Below, piece after piece: positions 1 to 4,898 of a stretch of 5,567 nucleotides of DNA; positions within the stretch are counted from its first letter, which is position 1; every line of letters starts with the position of its first letter. Both the position numbers and the translations under genes were made by a program. This stretch comes from Lactobacillaceae bacterium UBA639 (GTDB taxonomy: Bacteria; Bacillota; Bacilli; Lactobacillales; Lactobacillaceae): positions 1,091 through 6,657 of the forward strand of contig DBOT01000006.1 of NCBI GenBank assembly GCA_002299975.1, read 5' to 3'. The notes beneath the pieces were generated by a model. The model worked only from the letters and a program-made list of their open reading frames with translations. It made no database searches and was not told the origin of the DNA.

Positions 1-581
1 CCCGCCATTACGATAATCACAGTGATCACCAGCATGAAGAGGACAAACAGGCTCTTCCAATCAAAGAACTTCAGTACAATTCCGGAGACGATCGGTCCGC
101 AAGCGAGGGCTGAACCCATCACCAGGCCGGCCACGCCCATAACTGTTCCCCGCTTCTCTTTCGGTGTAATCTCCAGCAGGACGGACTGATAGGATGGGAA
201 CAGCACGCCCACCGCAAAGGCCTCCATCGCTCGACCAATCATCATGAACCAAAAACCGCTAACGCCCCAGCTTGCCGGGGTCAGGATAATCATCAATGAC
301 CCCACATCAAACAGGGCCAAGGCTCCCATGAACATCGTCTTAAAATTGAGGTTATTCAGCATCCAGGGACTGATTGGCATGCTGACACACATGACGAGCA
401 TGAACCCCGTCGTCAACCATTGGACAGTTGAGGCGGAGATTCCAAAAGCCCGCATCAAGGTCGGGTACGCCGTCGACAATGACGACTGGCTGATCGACAT
501 GGTAAACGTCCCGACTAACAAGGTAAAAATGAACCAAAAACGACTGTATGGCCGGCCGTTTTGATCAATACTCTTCTCCAT
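1..581 (-). CDS. MFS transporter, DHA2 (14-helix drug:H+ antiporter) type, 5' part only
   Basis: The open frame begins at an ATG at 581 and runs off the left edge after 193 codons with no stop. AAAGAAGG (599 to 592) is a ribosome binding site 10 bases before the ATG. The visible part holds about six hydrophobic helices, starting near residues 14-33. The clearest family mark is the antiporter motif C at residues 152-167 (G152, G156, G162-P163, G167), followed by F173-D174-W175. A basic helix-helix loop PKEKRG lies at 140-145 and R117 of motif B is kept. The family pumps drugs or other small molecules out in exchange for protons. Oddities: the TM1 motif (usual lDxTivNvALP) reads SSLSTAYP with no Asp, and the motif A loop (usual D-R-x-G-R-R) reads NNLNFK, so several coupling residues are absent. 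The family call is secure, but the substrate cannot be told. It is divergent from perR and may be PerR-controlled. Confidence 0.9.
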   Translation of the reverse strand, partial: MEKSIDQNGRPYSRFWFIFTLLVGTFTMSISQSSLSTAYPTLMRAFGISASTVQWLTTGFMLVMCVSMPISPWMLNNLNFKTMFMGALALFDVGSLMIILTPASWGVSGFWFMMIGRAMEAFAVGVLFPSYQSVLLEITPKEKRGTVMGVAGLVMGSALACGPIVSGIVLKFFDWKSLFVLFMLVITVIIVMA

Positions 582-597
582 TCCTTATCAACCTTCT

Positions 598-612
598 TTA
601 GAATAATTATTA
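598..612. promoter_or_regulatory. PerR-box-like palindrome in the MFS gene leader
   Basis: TTAGAATAATTATTA matches 12 of 14 defined positions of the Bacillus Per box TTATAATNATTATAA. It contains the perfect palindrome AATAATTATT (602-611). It lies just downstream of the predicted MFS start site and touches the MFS ribosome binding site, a good position for repression. The surrounding DNA is AT-rich, so a chance match is possible; the mirrored arrangement with the box on the perR side raises my confidence. Confidence 0.5.
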
Positions 613-626
613 ACTAGCCAACGAAC

Positions 627-655
627 ATTATATATTTTGCTTTCAAGATTGTAAA
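627..655 (-). promoter_or_regulatory. Sigma-A promoter for the MFS transporter gene
   Basis: Read on the minus strand, the -35 hexamer is TTTACA (655 to 650, 5 of 6 to consensus), the spacer is 17 bases, and the -10 is a perfect TATAAT (632 to 627). Transcription should start near 620. The promoter overlaps and interleaves with the perR promoter on the other strand, so the two polymerases compete for the same DNA. Confidence 0.75.
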
Positions 656-664
656 TGATATAAT
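637..664 (+). promoter_or_regulatory. Sigma-A promoter of perR
   Basis: The -10 is a perfect TATAAT (659-664) with an extended TG at 656-657. The -35 is the weaker TTGCTT (637-642), 16 bases upstream. An extended -10 commonly compensates for a poor -35. The start site should be near 671, just before the PerR box and about 35 bases before the perR start codon. Confidence 0.7.
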
Positions 665-673
665 ATTGGTAAT

Positions 674-688
674 TTATAATTGTTGTAA
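674..688. promoter_or_regulatory. PerR box upstream of perR (autoregulation)
   Basis: TTATAATTGTTGTAA agrees with the Per box TTATAATNATTATAA at 12 of 14 defined positions; the left half is perfect. It sits between the predicted transcription start (near 671) and the ribosome binding site (691-696), so a bound dimer would block transcription. Autorepression is the known behaviour of perR in Bacillus; here it is inferred from the site alone. Confidence 0.65.
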
Positions 689-704
689 GAAAGGAGAGAT
701 GTTC

Positions 705-1163
705 ATGACAGAGGCTGAATTTGACCACGCCATTTCGGTTCTACGTGCCAACAAGGTTCGGCTCACCCCCCAACGGAAACTGATCTTAGAATACCTGATC
801 AACCACCATACCCACCCGAGCGTGGAGATGATCTATGACGACCTCAAGGACAACGTTGATAACATCAGCATGGCAACCGTCTATAATACCCTGAAGCTGT
901 TCGTTGACTACAACCTCGTTATCGAACTAAAGAACGGTGATGGCAGTACCCACTACGATTACTTTGGGCACCCCCACTACCACGTCGTCTGTGATAATTG
1001 TGGCAAAATTTCCGATGTCTTTGATGAACATTTTTCAGAAATTACGAAGGAACTGCAGGCAATGTCGCGGGAGAAGACCGGGTACCTGGTGACTGGCTGT
1101 CATATCGAGGTTCATGGGATCTGTCCGGATTGCCAACGTAAGTTACATTTAAATAACCAGTAA
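705..1163 (+). CDS. perR: Peroxide-responsive Fur-family transcriptional repressor PerR
   Basis: This 152-residue protein is a DNA-binding metalloregulator. In the studied PerR family, Fe(II) at the sensing site lets H2O2 oxidise a histidine, releasing DNA. The N-terminal winged helix covers about residues 8-80, with LTPQR at 20-24 and the recognition stretch MATVYNTLKLF at 56-66. The predicted sensing ligands are H37, D85, H91, H93 and D104, the same residue numbers as in B. subtilis PerR. D104 (rather than Glu as in Fur) is the residue associated with peroxide sensitivity. The structural zinc cysteines are C96, C99, C140 and C143. The ATG at 705 is chosen because AAGGAG (691-696) lies 8 bases upstream; the in-frame ATG at 699 is too close and the TTG at 666 lies inside the promoter region. 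A PerR box in its leader suggests autoregulation. Fur or Zur identity is less likely given the ligand set. Confidence 0.93.
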   Translation: MTEAEFDHAISVLRANKVRLTPQRKLILEYLINHHTHPSVEMIYDDLKDNVDNISMATVYNTLKLFVDYNLVIELKNGDGSTHYDYFGHPHYHVVCDNCGKISDVFDEHFSEITKELQAMSREKTGYLVTGCHIEVHGICPDCQRKLHLNNQ

Positions 1164-1167
1164 AACC

Positions 1168-1212
1168 AAAAGCGGTCCAGCACTTCACTTACGAAATGCT
1201 AGACCGCTTTTT
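1168..1212. terminator. Bidirectional terminator between perR and the permease gene
   Basis: AAAAGCGGTC (1168-1177) pairs perfectly with GACCGCTTTT (1202-1211). After one mismatch, AGCA (1179-1182) pairs with TGCT (1197-1200). A short T run follows on the plus strand, and the minus-strand reading ends TTTTGGTTTT. It separates two convergent genes and ends only four bases before the permease stop codon, so it can serve both. Confidence 0.88.
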
Positions 1213-1215
1213 AGT

Positions 1216-2577
1216 TTAATCATCTGTGGGGTCATATTTTGGCTGGCTCAGTGAAGCCACACTGAGAATTGCAAACCAGACCAGGGTAAGGATTAGGGCT
1301 TCAAGCGTCTGCCGCTCCATGCACAGGACAACCATGACAAAGGCCAAGAACGCTAAGACAAGGTAGTCCGTCACCGGCGCCCCCGGCATCTTGAATGTCC
1401 GCTCATCCGGATGAAGCCGGATGTAACGCAGGTGGGCGAAGATAATGGCCGCCCAGATAAAGAGGAAGCTGGTGGTGGCAATGCTGGAAATAAAGGTAAA
1501 GACCTCACCGGGCATTACCAGGTTCAGGATCGCAGCTAAGCCAATGACCAGTGACGAAATTACAACGGCCCGGGCTGGAACCGCCCGTTTGGACAGGTGG
1601 CTAATCCGTTGAATAGCTGGCCGGTGGGCATTGGAGGTCAGTTCGGCCAACATCCGCCCAGTCGTGTAAATCGAACTGTTGCAGGCTGAGGCCGCCGCCG
1701 TGATCACCACGAAATTGACAATGCTGGCCGCCCCACGCAGTCCAGCATCCCGGAAGACCAGGACAAAGGGACTGTTGTTTGGCGACAGGTGATCCCATGG
1801 GTAAATGCACATGATTACTGCCAGGGCGCCGATGTAGAAGAGCAGGATCCGAATTGGAATCCCGTTGATTGCTCGTGGGATTACCTTCCGCGGGTTTTCG
1901 GCCTCCGCCGCGGTAACCCCCACCATCTCAATGCCAACGAAGGCAAAGACCACCATCTGGAAGGACCGGGCAAAGCCGCCTAGACCTGTCGCAAAGAAGC
2001 CGTGGTAACGGACCAGGTTCAGCGGTGAGGCCACGTAGCCATCGGTTGTTTTGAATTGAAGAACCATCATCAGGATCCCTACTACGACTAGGATCACGAT
2101 CGCCAGGATCTTAATCAGGGCAAACCAAAACTCGATCTCGCCAAACACGTTCACGGTGATCAGGTTTAGACACAAGAAAATGACCAGTGTGATGACACCA
2201 GGAATCCACTGGGGAACGTGGGGTAACCAGATCTGGATGTACAGCCCCACTGCCGTGATCTCGGCCATGGCCAGCGCCAACCAACAAGCCCAGTAAGCCC
2301 AACCGGCAACAAAACTCACCCGAGGACCCAGATAGTCCCGGATGGCCTCCATGAATGATCGGTAGTGCAGGTTGGATAATAAGAGCTCGCCCAGCGCCCG
2401 CATGATACCAAAACAAATAATCCCGGTGATTAAATAGGCCAATAGGATCGCCGGCCCGGCTTCCCGAATGGCCTTTCCCGACCCCAGGAACAGACCGGTG
2501 CCGATCGTTCCCCCGAGGGCCATCAGCTCGATGTGTCGGCTTTTAAGACGCCGATTCATCTGCTGCTTCTTTTCCAT
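1216..2577 (-). CDS. Amino acid permease, AAT family (APC superfamily), CycA-like
   Basis: This 453-residue membrane protein has about 12 hydrophobic helices, the usual length for proton-coupled amino acid importers of the AAT family. Family marks are LGGTIGTGLFLGSG (21-34) in the first helix, GPAI (41-44), RALGELLLSNLHYRSF (60-75), and FGEIEFWFALIKI (145-157). The conserved stretch FAFVGIEMVGVTAAEAENP (211-229) is followed by PRAI and PIRI. These blocks closely resemble the E. coli D-serine/D-alanine/glycine carrier CycA as I remember it, so small neutral or D-amino acids are the best guess; other AAT members share many of them. The ATG at 2577 is chosen because AGGAG (2592 to 2588) lies 10 bases upstream; the longer reading from TTG at 2595 would place that site inside the gene. 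A stem-loop sits in the leader, and the gene is divergent from the VanZ-like gene. Confidence 0.88.
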   Translation of the reverse strand: MEKKQQMNRRLKSRHIELMALGGTIGTGLFLGSGKAIREAGPAILLAYLITGIICFGIMRALGELLLSNLHYRSFMEAIRDYLGPRVSFVAGWAYWACWLALAMAEITAVGLYIQIWLPHVPQWIPGVITLVIFLCLNLITVNVFGEIEFWFALIKILAIVILVVVGILMMVLQFKTTDGYVASPLNLVRYHGFFATGLGGFARSFQMVVFAFVGIEMVGVTAAEAENPRKVIPRAINGIPIRILLFYIGALAVIMCIYPWDHLSPNNSPFVLVFRDAGLRGAASIVNFVVITAAASACNSSIYTTGRMLAELTSNAHRPAIQRISHLSKRAVPARAVVISSLVIGLAAILNLVMPGEVFTFISSIATTSFLFIWAAIIFAHLRYIRLHPDERTFKMPGAPVTDYLVLAFLAFVMVVLCMERQTLEALILTLVWFAILSVASLSQPKYDPTDD

Positions 2578-2602
2578 TTTCAATTCACTCCTCAATATTA
2601 AA

Positions 2603-2631
2603 GTGGACCATCACCTACTAATTTGGTCCAC
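2603..2631. repeat. Inverted repeat in the permease leader (operator or RNA stem-loop)
   Basis: GTGGACCA (2603-2610) and TGGTCCAC (2624-2631) form a perfect 8-base-pair inverted repeat around a 13-base centre. On the permease side it ends about 10 bases before the AGGAG ribosome binding site. A possible minus-strand -10, TATTAT (2645 to 2640), would put it at the very start of the permease transcript. It is G/C-rich compared with the surrounding AT-rich spacer. It could bind a repressor or stabilise or control the mRNA; the sequence does not decide which. Confidence 0.6.
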
Positions 2632-2700
2632 CTTGAGATATAATAACGAACTATCGAAACTATATTGTATAACACTTTTTTCGGTTAGGAGTAATTTTCT

Positions 2701-3237
2701 TTGCGTGCTTATCTTCCCTTTATTGTTTACTTTTGTTTCATATTATTAGTATTCTTCCATACCCGAAGCTGGCAACGGTACACCGACTGGGGAAAGCGAC
2801 TTACCATCATCTCATTTCTTGTCTATGTTACCGCGGTGATGTGGCTGTGCTTGACCCCCGCCCACGTTGACGTTCCGTCAGCCCAGAAGATCCTCTTCCA
2901 CTTCCATGGGGTCCCCTACAATGCCATCCCTTTCCAAGGATTTAGCGTCGAATACTTTCTAAACATCGTGATGACGTTTCCCTTGGGGGTCTATATCTTC
3001 CTCTTCAACTATCGAACGCCATTTGAAAGCGCCATCTTATACGGCTTTTGCTTCAGTCTCTTCATCGAATGTAACCAGTTCATCTGGGATTACTTTCTCA
3101 ATCTGCAGCGCCTCGCCGACATTGACGACCTAATCACTAACACTTTGGGAGCAGTTATCGGCTTTTCCCTGATGCTGATTCTTTACCAGAACGGTTGGCA
3201 AAAATTTTTACAACGATTTATGATCATTCAGCACTAG
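2701..3237 (+). CDS. VanZ-family integral membrane protein
   Basis: This 178-residue protein has about five hydrophobic helices (near 4-20, 34-52, 86-104, 108-125, 146-163). VanZ-family marks are FLNIVMTFPLG (86-96), E123 with Q126 before the next loop, and LADIDDLITNTLGAVIG (138-154), the signature acidic block with N147 and G150. The founding member VanZ of Tn1546 raises teicoplanin resistance, but most homologues are chromosomal proteins of unknown function, so no resistance role is claimed. The start is a TTG, supported by TAGGAG (2686-2691) nine bases upstream and by the hydrophobic segment that follows at once. The -10-like sequence TATAAC (2668-2673) lies upstream without a convincing -35. 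No terminator separates it from the small gene 32 bases downstream. Confidence 0.88.
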   Translation: MRAYLPFIVYFCFILLVFFHTRSWQRYTDWGKRLTIISFLVYVTAVMWLCLTPAHVDVPSAQKILFHFHGVPYNAIPFQGFSVEYFLNIVMTFPLGVYIFLFNYRTPFESAILYGFCFSLFIECNQFIWDYFLNLQRLADIDDLITNTLGAVIGFSLMLILYQNGWQKFLQRFMIIQH

Positions 3238-3269
3238 ATTTGTTAAACTAAGTATTTGAGGTGATGAGA

Positions 3270-3437
3270 ATGATTTCAAACGAACAGCGGGCACACGATA
3301 TTGCAATCGCTCTGATGAAGGATAACGACGGCAATTTAAAGCCAATTGATGCCTATCATCAATACGTTAATTATCTTCTACCAATCCTGCGGGAAATCAA
3401 CAAGGACTTCCCCCACGGCATCAAGGAAAATCCCTAA
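3270..3437 (+). CDS. Small hypothetical protein, 55 residues
   Basis: An ATG at 3270 is preceded by GAGGTG (3258-3263) six bases upstream, a strong site, and the frame ends in TAA directly before a terminator. An in-frame ATG at 3264 is possible but too close to the binding site. The product is soluble, with no signal peptide, membrane segment or cysteine. Residues 1-16 (NEQRAHDIAIALM core) look like one amphipathic helix, then a DNDGN turn, then a likely second helix through YHQYVNYLLPILREI. I recall short Lactobacillaceae proteins opening with a similar NEQRAHD motif, but know no function. It lies 32 bases after the VanZ-like gene with no terminator between, so the two are probably co-transcribed. 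Good gene boundaries make it real; function unknown. Confidence 0.8.
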   Translation: MISNEQRAHDIAIALMKDNDGNLKPIDAYHQYVNYLLPILREINKDFPHGIKENP

Positions 3438-3444
3438 TCAAATA

Positions 3445-3482
3445 CCCAGTAGCGCGACGATTATCCCGCTACTGGGCTTTTT
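3445..3482 (+). terminator. Rho-independent terminator after the vanZ-like/small-protein unit
   Basis: CCCAGTAGCG (3445-3454) pairs perfectly with CGCTACTGGG (3467-3476), ten base pairs, with a 12-base loop and then CTTTTT. It starts eight bases after the stop of the 55-residue gene. Confidence 0.92.
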
Positions 3483-3496
3483 CGTTAGAAAGGTTA

Positions 3497-3525
3497 TTGT
3501 TTCACCTACTCAATTGAACTATGAT
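3497..3525 (+). promoter_or_regulatory. Probable promoter of the HdeD-like gene
   Basis: TTGTTT (3497-3502) and TATGAT (3520-3525, 5 of 6 to consensus) are separated by 17 bases. Transcription would start near 3532, some 28 bases before the gene, downstream of a strong terminator that makes an own promoter necessary. The -35 is weak. Confidence 0.5.
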
Positions 3526-3559
3526 GATAACCGTACTTTACTAGGAAGGAGTTTTTGTC

Positions 3560-4084
3560 ATGTTTAATGAACAAAAGCGGGGCTTTGACTGGTTCAGTCT
3601 GATTGTCGGGATTCTGTTCATCCTGGCAGGATTAGCATCATTCATGCACCCAGATAAAACCCTGCACTTTTTGACAATTTTAGTAGGAATTGCTTTTATT
3701 CTACGGGGAATCTACGAACTGTGGTTCCGGCAATTTGTTAACCGGGCCCTTGGTGAAAGTTCAGGATGGATTATCTTTGCAGCTATTTTAGATATTATTC
3801 TAGGGATCCTTGTCCTGGTTTACCCAGGATTGGGTGCCCTTTACATCGCCATCCTGTTCGCCATCTGGTTCATCATCGATTCCATCATGGAAATCAAGGC
3901 GGCCGGTCTGTTTAAGGCCTTCCACCGTGGTTACGCCACCTGGTTGATTGTCCTTGGGGTCATCAGCATCATCATGGGGATCGTCCTCCTCTTCAGTCCA
4001 ATGCTCTCAGCAATGACCATTGTCTGGTTGGTATCAGCAATGCTGATGGTCTTCGGAATCATGCACGTTATCCAAGCATTCTAA
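3560..4084 (+). CDS. HdeD/DUF308-family six-helix membrane protein
   Basis: This 174-residue protein consists almost entirely of six hydrophobic helices (near 10-29, 34-53, 70-88, 92-113, 126-146, 150-171), arranged as three hairpins. Each hairpin opens with a G-I-L-x-x-x-G-type helix ending in a Pro: GILFILAGLASFMHP (17-31), GILVLVYP (82-89), GVISIIMGIVLLFSP (133-147). This triple repeat is the DUF308/HdeD pattern. E. coli HdeD lies in the acid-resistance island; the biochemical role of the family is not established, and acid stress here is only a suggestion. R49 and D107 are charged residues within otherwise greasy helices. AGGAAGGAG (3543-3551), eight bases before the ATG, is a near-ideal binding site and implies efficient translation. 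It is transcribed alone, between two terminators, and converges on hsp20. Confidence 0.85.
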   Translation: MFNEQKRGFDWFSLIVGILFILAGLASFMHPDKTLHFLTILVGIAFILRGIYELWFRQFVNRALGESSGWIIFAAILDIILGILVLVYPGLGALYIAILFAIWFIIDSIMEIKAAGLFKAFHRGYATWLIVLGVISIIMGIVLLFSPMLSAMTIVWLVSAMLMVFGIMHVIQAF

Positions 4085-4102
4085 TAATCGTCAATCGATA
4101 AC

Positions 4103-4140
4103 AAAAAAACGGGTTGTCCAGCAACTGGACAGCCCGTTTT
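4103..4140. terminator. Bidirectional terminator between the HdeD-like gene and hsp20
   Basis: Bases 4106-4121 pair with 4125-4140: 16 pairs with one G-T wobble, around a CAA loop. An A run (4103-4109) gives seven Ts in the minus direction, and TTTT closes the plus-direction stem. It therefore looks stronger for hsp20 but can also stop the HdeD-like transcript. Confidence 0.92.
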
Positions 4141-4167
4141 GGGTATTTATGGATGTGGATTTGGCAA

Positions 4168-4599
4168 TTAGTCGATGTCGATCCGGCTATCGTTTTCGTC
4201 ACTAGCCTGCATCTTTGGCAGGTCAAGAGTCAAAACCCCATTCTCGTAGTGAGCGGAAACCTTAGAACGATCAACATCTGGGAGCCGGTATTGACGGCTC
4301 ATCTGGCCGTAACGCCGTTCACTGTGCAAGATGTTGCCCTTCTTGTCACTCTCATCGGAGAAGGTGTCCCGGTGACCGGTGACGGACAGAATGTTGTTAG
4401 CATAGTTGATGTGGATATCCTTCTTGTCAAAGCCTGGCATATCAATCTTAACTTGGTAAGCCTTGTCGTCTTCAGCGACATCAGTCTTCATGTGATCAGC
4501 TGCTGGTGTTAAGTCAGAGAAGAAATCATCATTCATCCAATCACGCATGTTCATCAAGTTATCGAATAAGTTACCACGACGTTGAATTTCATTAGCCAC
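4168..4599 (-). CDS. Small heat shock protein, Hsp20/alpha-crystallin family
   Basis: This is a cytoplasmic ATP-independent holdase chaperone of 143 residues that forms oligomers and binds unfolding proteins. The N-terminal arm (1-37) is rich in aromatic and acidic residues. The alpha-crystallin domain runs about 38-129, with KIDMPGFDKKDI (51-62), ILSVTG (70-75) and the signature ENGVLTLDLPK (119-129). A C-terminal I-x-I anchor, I140-D141-I142, sits almost at the end of the short tail. The start is a GTG at 4599: AAAGGAAG (4615 to 4608) lies eight bases upstream, and the protein then opens ANEIQRRGN. An in-frame ATG at 4656 would add 19 residues unlike the family and bury the binding site. 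The CIRCE element and a CtsR-like box upstream point to heat-stress control by HrcA and perhaps CtsR. Confidence 0.93.
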   Translation of the reverse strand: MANEIQRRGNLFDNLMNMRDWMNDDFFSDLTPAADHMKTDVAEDDKAYQVKIDMPGFDKKDIHINYANNILSVTGHRDTFSDESDKKGNILHSERRYGQMSRQYRLPDVDRSKVSAHYENGVLTLDLPKMQASDENDSRIDID

Positions 4600-4680
4600 A
4601 ATTGATTCTTCCTTTCTGATTACCTTGATCTTGATTACACTTACTATCTTAATCATTCCAATTGTAAATACAACAGTTAA

Positions 4681-4707
4681 TTAGCACTTATCCTTTAAGA
4701 GTGCTAT
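4681..4707. promoter_or_regulatory. CIRCE element (HrcA operator) upstream of hsp20
   Basis: TTAGCACTT, a 9-base spacer, and GAGTGCTAT match the CIRCE consensus TTAGCACTC-N9-GAGTGCTAA at 16 of 18 positions with exactly the right spacer. CIRCE is the operator of the heat-shock repressor HrcA, classically in front of groES and hrcA-dnaK operons. Here it lies about 80 bases before the hsp20 GTG. Confidence 0.9.
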
Positions 4708-4713
4708 TTTTCA

Positions 4714-4730
4714 TTTAACCAATTTTGATC
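4714..4730 (-). promoter_or_regulatory. CtsR-box-like heptad repeat upstream of hsp20
   Basis: Read on the minus strand, GATCAAA, ATT, GGTTAAA resembles the CtsR operator RGTCAAA-NAN-RGTCAAA. It has 12 of 14 heptad positions (taking G/G as first bases), a 3-base spacer, and one mismatch in the spacer centre. It stands seven bases upstream of CIRCE. CtsR represses clp and small heat-shock genes in low-GC Gram-positives. Because neither heptad is perfect, this is less certain than the CIRCE. Confidence 0.5.
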
Positions 4731-4779
4731 AATAGCTGTACTCTTACTCTCCCAAGCGATTAGCACACTAGATTTTTAG

Positions 4780-4788
4780 TTATCCACA
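4780..4788 (+). other. Single perfect DnaA box
   Basis: TTATCCACA is identical to the consensus DnaA box. It is followed by an AT-rich stretch (4791-4840). Only one copy is seen, with no dnaA or dnaN nearby, so it is not an origin by this evidence; it could be a DnaA titration or regulatory site, or chance. Confidence 0.4.
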
Positions 4789-4815
4789 GCAAAGAAATTT
4801 AAAATATTTATTTTC

Positions 4816-4835
4816 ATATGATAATTTAATCATAT
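4816..4835. repeat. AT-rich inverted repeat
   Basis: ATATGAT (4816-4822) and ATCATAT (4829-4835) form a perfect 7-base-pair inverted repeat around AATTTA. It lies just beyond the LysM-gene terminator, in DNA almost without G or C. No function is evident. Confidence 0.45.
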
Positions 4836-4843
4836 ATAAGCAC

Positions 4844-4874
4844 AAAAAAAGCCATCCCAGCTTAGTGAGATGGC
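4844..4874 (-). terminator. Rho-independent terminator of the LysM/Apf gene
   Basis: On the minus strand GCCATCTCA (4874 to 4866) pairs with TGGGATGGC (4859 to 4851), nine pairs including one G-U, around a six-base loop, then seven Ts (4850 to 4844). It begins about 25 bases after the stop codon. Read in the plus direction it lacks a T run, so it serves only the LysM gene. Confidence 0.92.
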
Positions 4875-4898
4875 ATAAACATCACTGTTTAATTATTT

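Larger units (their letters stand above)
4600..4898. other. 299-base intergenic region between hsp20 and the LysM gene
   Basis: No gene is seen here on either strand. From the hsp20 side it holds the hsp20 leader with its binding site (4600-4680), the CIRCE element, a CtsR-like box, a stretch (4731-4843) containing one perfect DnaA box and an AT-rich inverted repeat, and the LysM-gene terminator. The hsp20 promoter must lie here but is not clear: TTGATC (4732 to 4727) with AAATAG (4709 to 4704) and a 17-base spacer is one weak candidate. Another is TTGGGA (4755 to 4750) with TATTGA, 15 bases apart. Confidence 0.7.

Noticed and set aside
244..564. Plus-strand 106-residue frame
   Set aside because: It is the antisense shadow of the MFS gene, with no family features and no binding site; the minus frame has clear transporter motifs.
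666..704. Longer perR reading from TTG at 666
   Set aside because: It would overlap the promoter -10 and the PerR box and place the AAGGAG binding site inside the gene. The ATG at 705 has ideal spacing and gives ligand numbering identical to B. subtilis PerR.
2578..2595. Longer permease reading from TTG at 2595
   Set aside because: The AGGAG site would be inside the coding region; the ATG at 2577 is correctly spaced from it.
2601..2634. T-box or riboswitch upstream of the permease (GGTGGACC resembles part of a T-box)
   Set aside because: The leader is too short for a T-box specifier stem and antiterminator, the essential T-box sequence is not matched, and the loop has no terminator T run.
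2701..3237. VanZ-like gene as an acquired glycopeptide resistance gene
   Set aside because: No vanS/R/H/A/X genes or mobile elements are in the window, and chromosomal VanZ-family proteins of unknown role are widespread in Firmicutes.
4114..4512. Plus-strand 132-residue frame over hsp20
   Set aside because: It begins within the terminator stem and is the antisense shadow of the clear alpha-crystallin frame.
4600..4656. Longer hsp20 reading from ATG at 4656
   Set aside because: The extra 19 residues are Ile/Lys-rich and unlike Hsp20 starts, and the AAAGGAAG site eight bases before the GTG at 4599 supports the shorter form.
4760..4768. Second CIRCE half-site TTAGCACAC
   Set aside because: No matching right half follows at the 9-base spacing, so it is kept only as a chance similarity.
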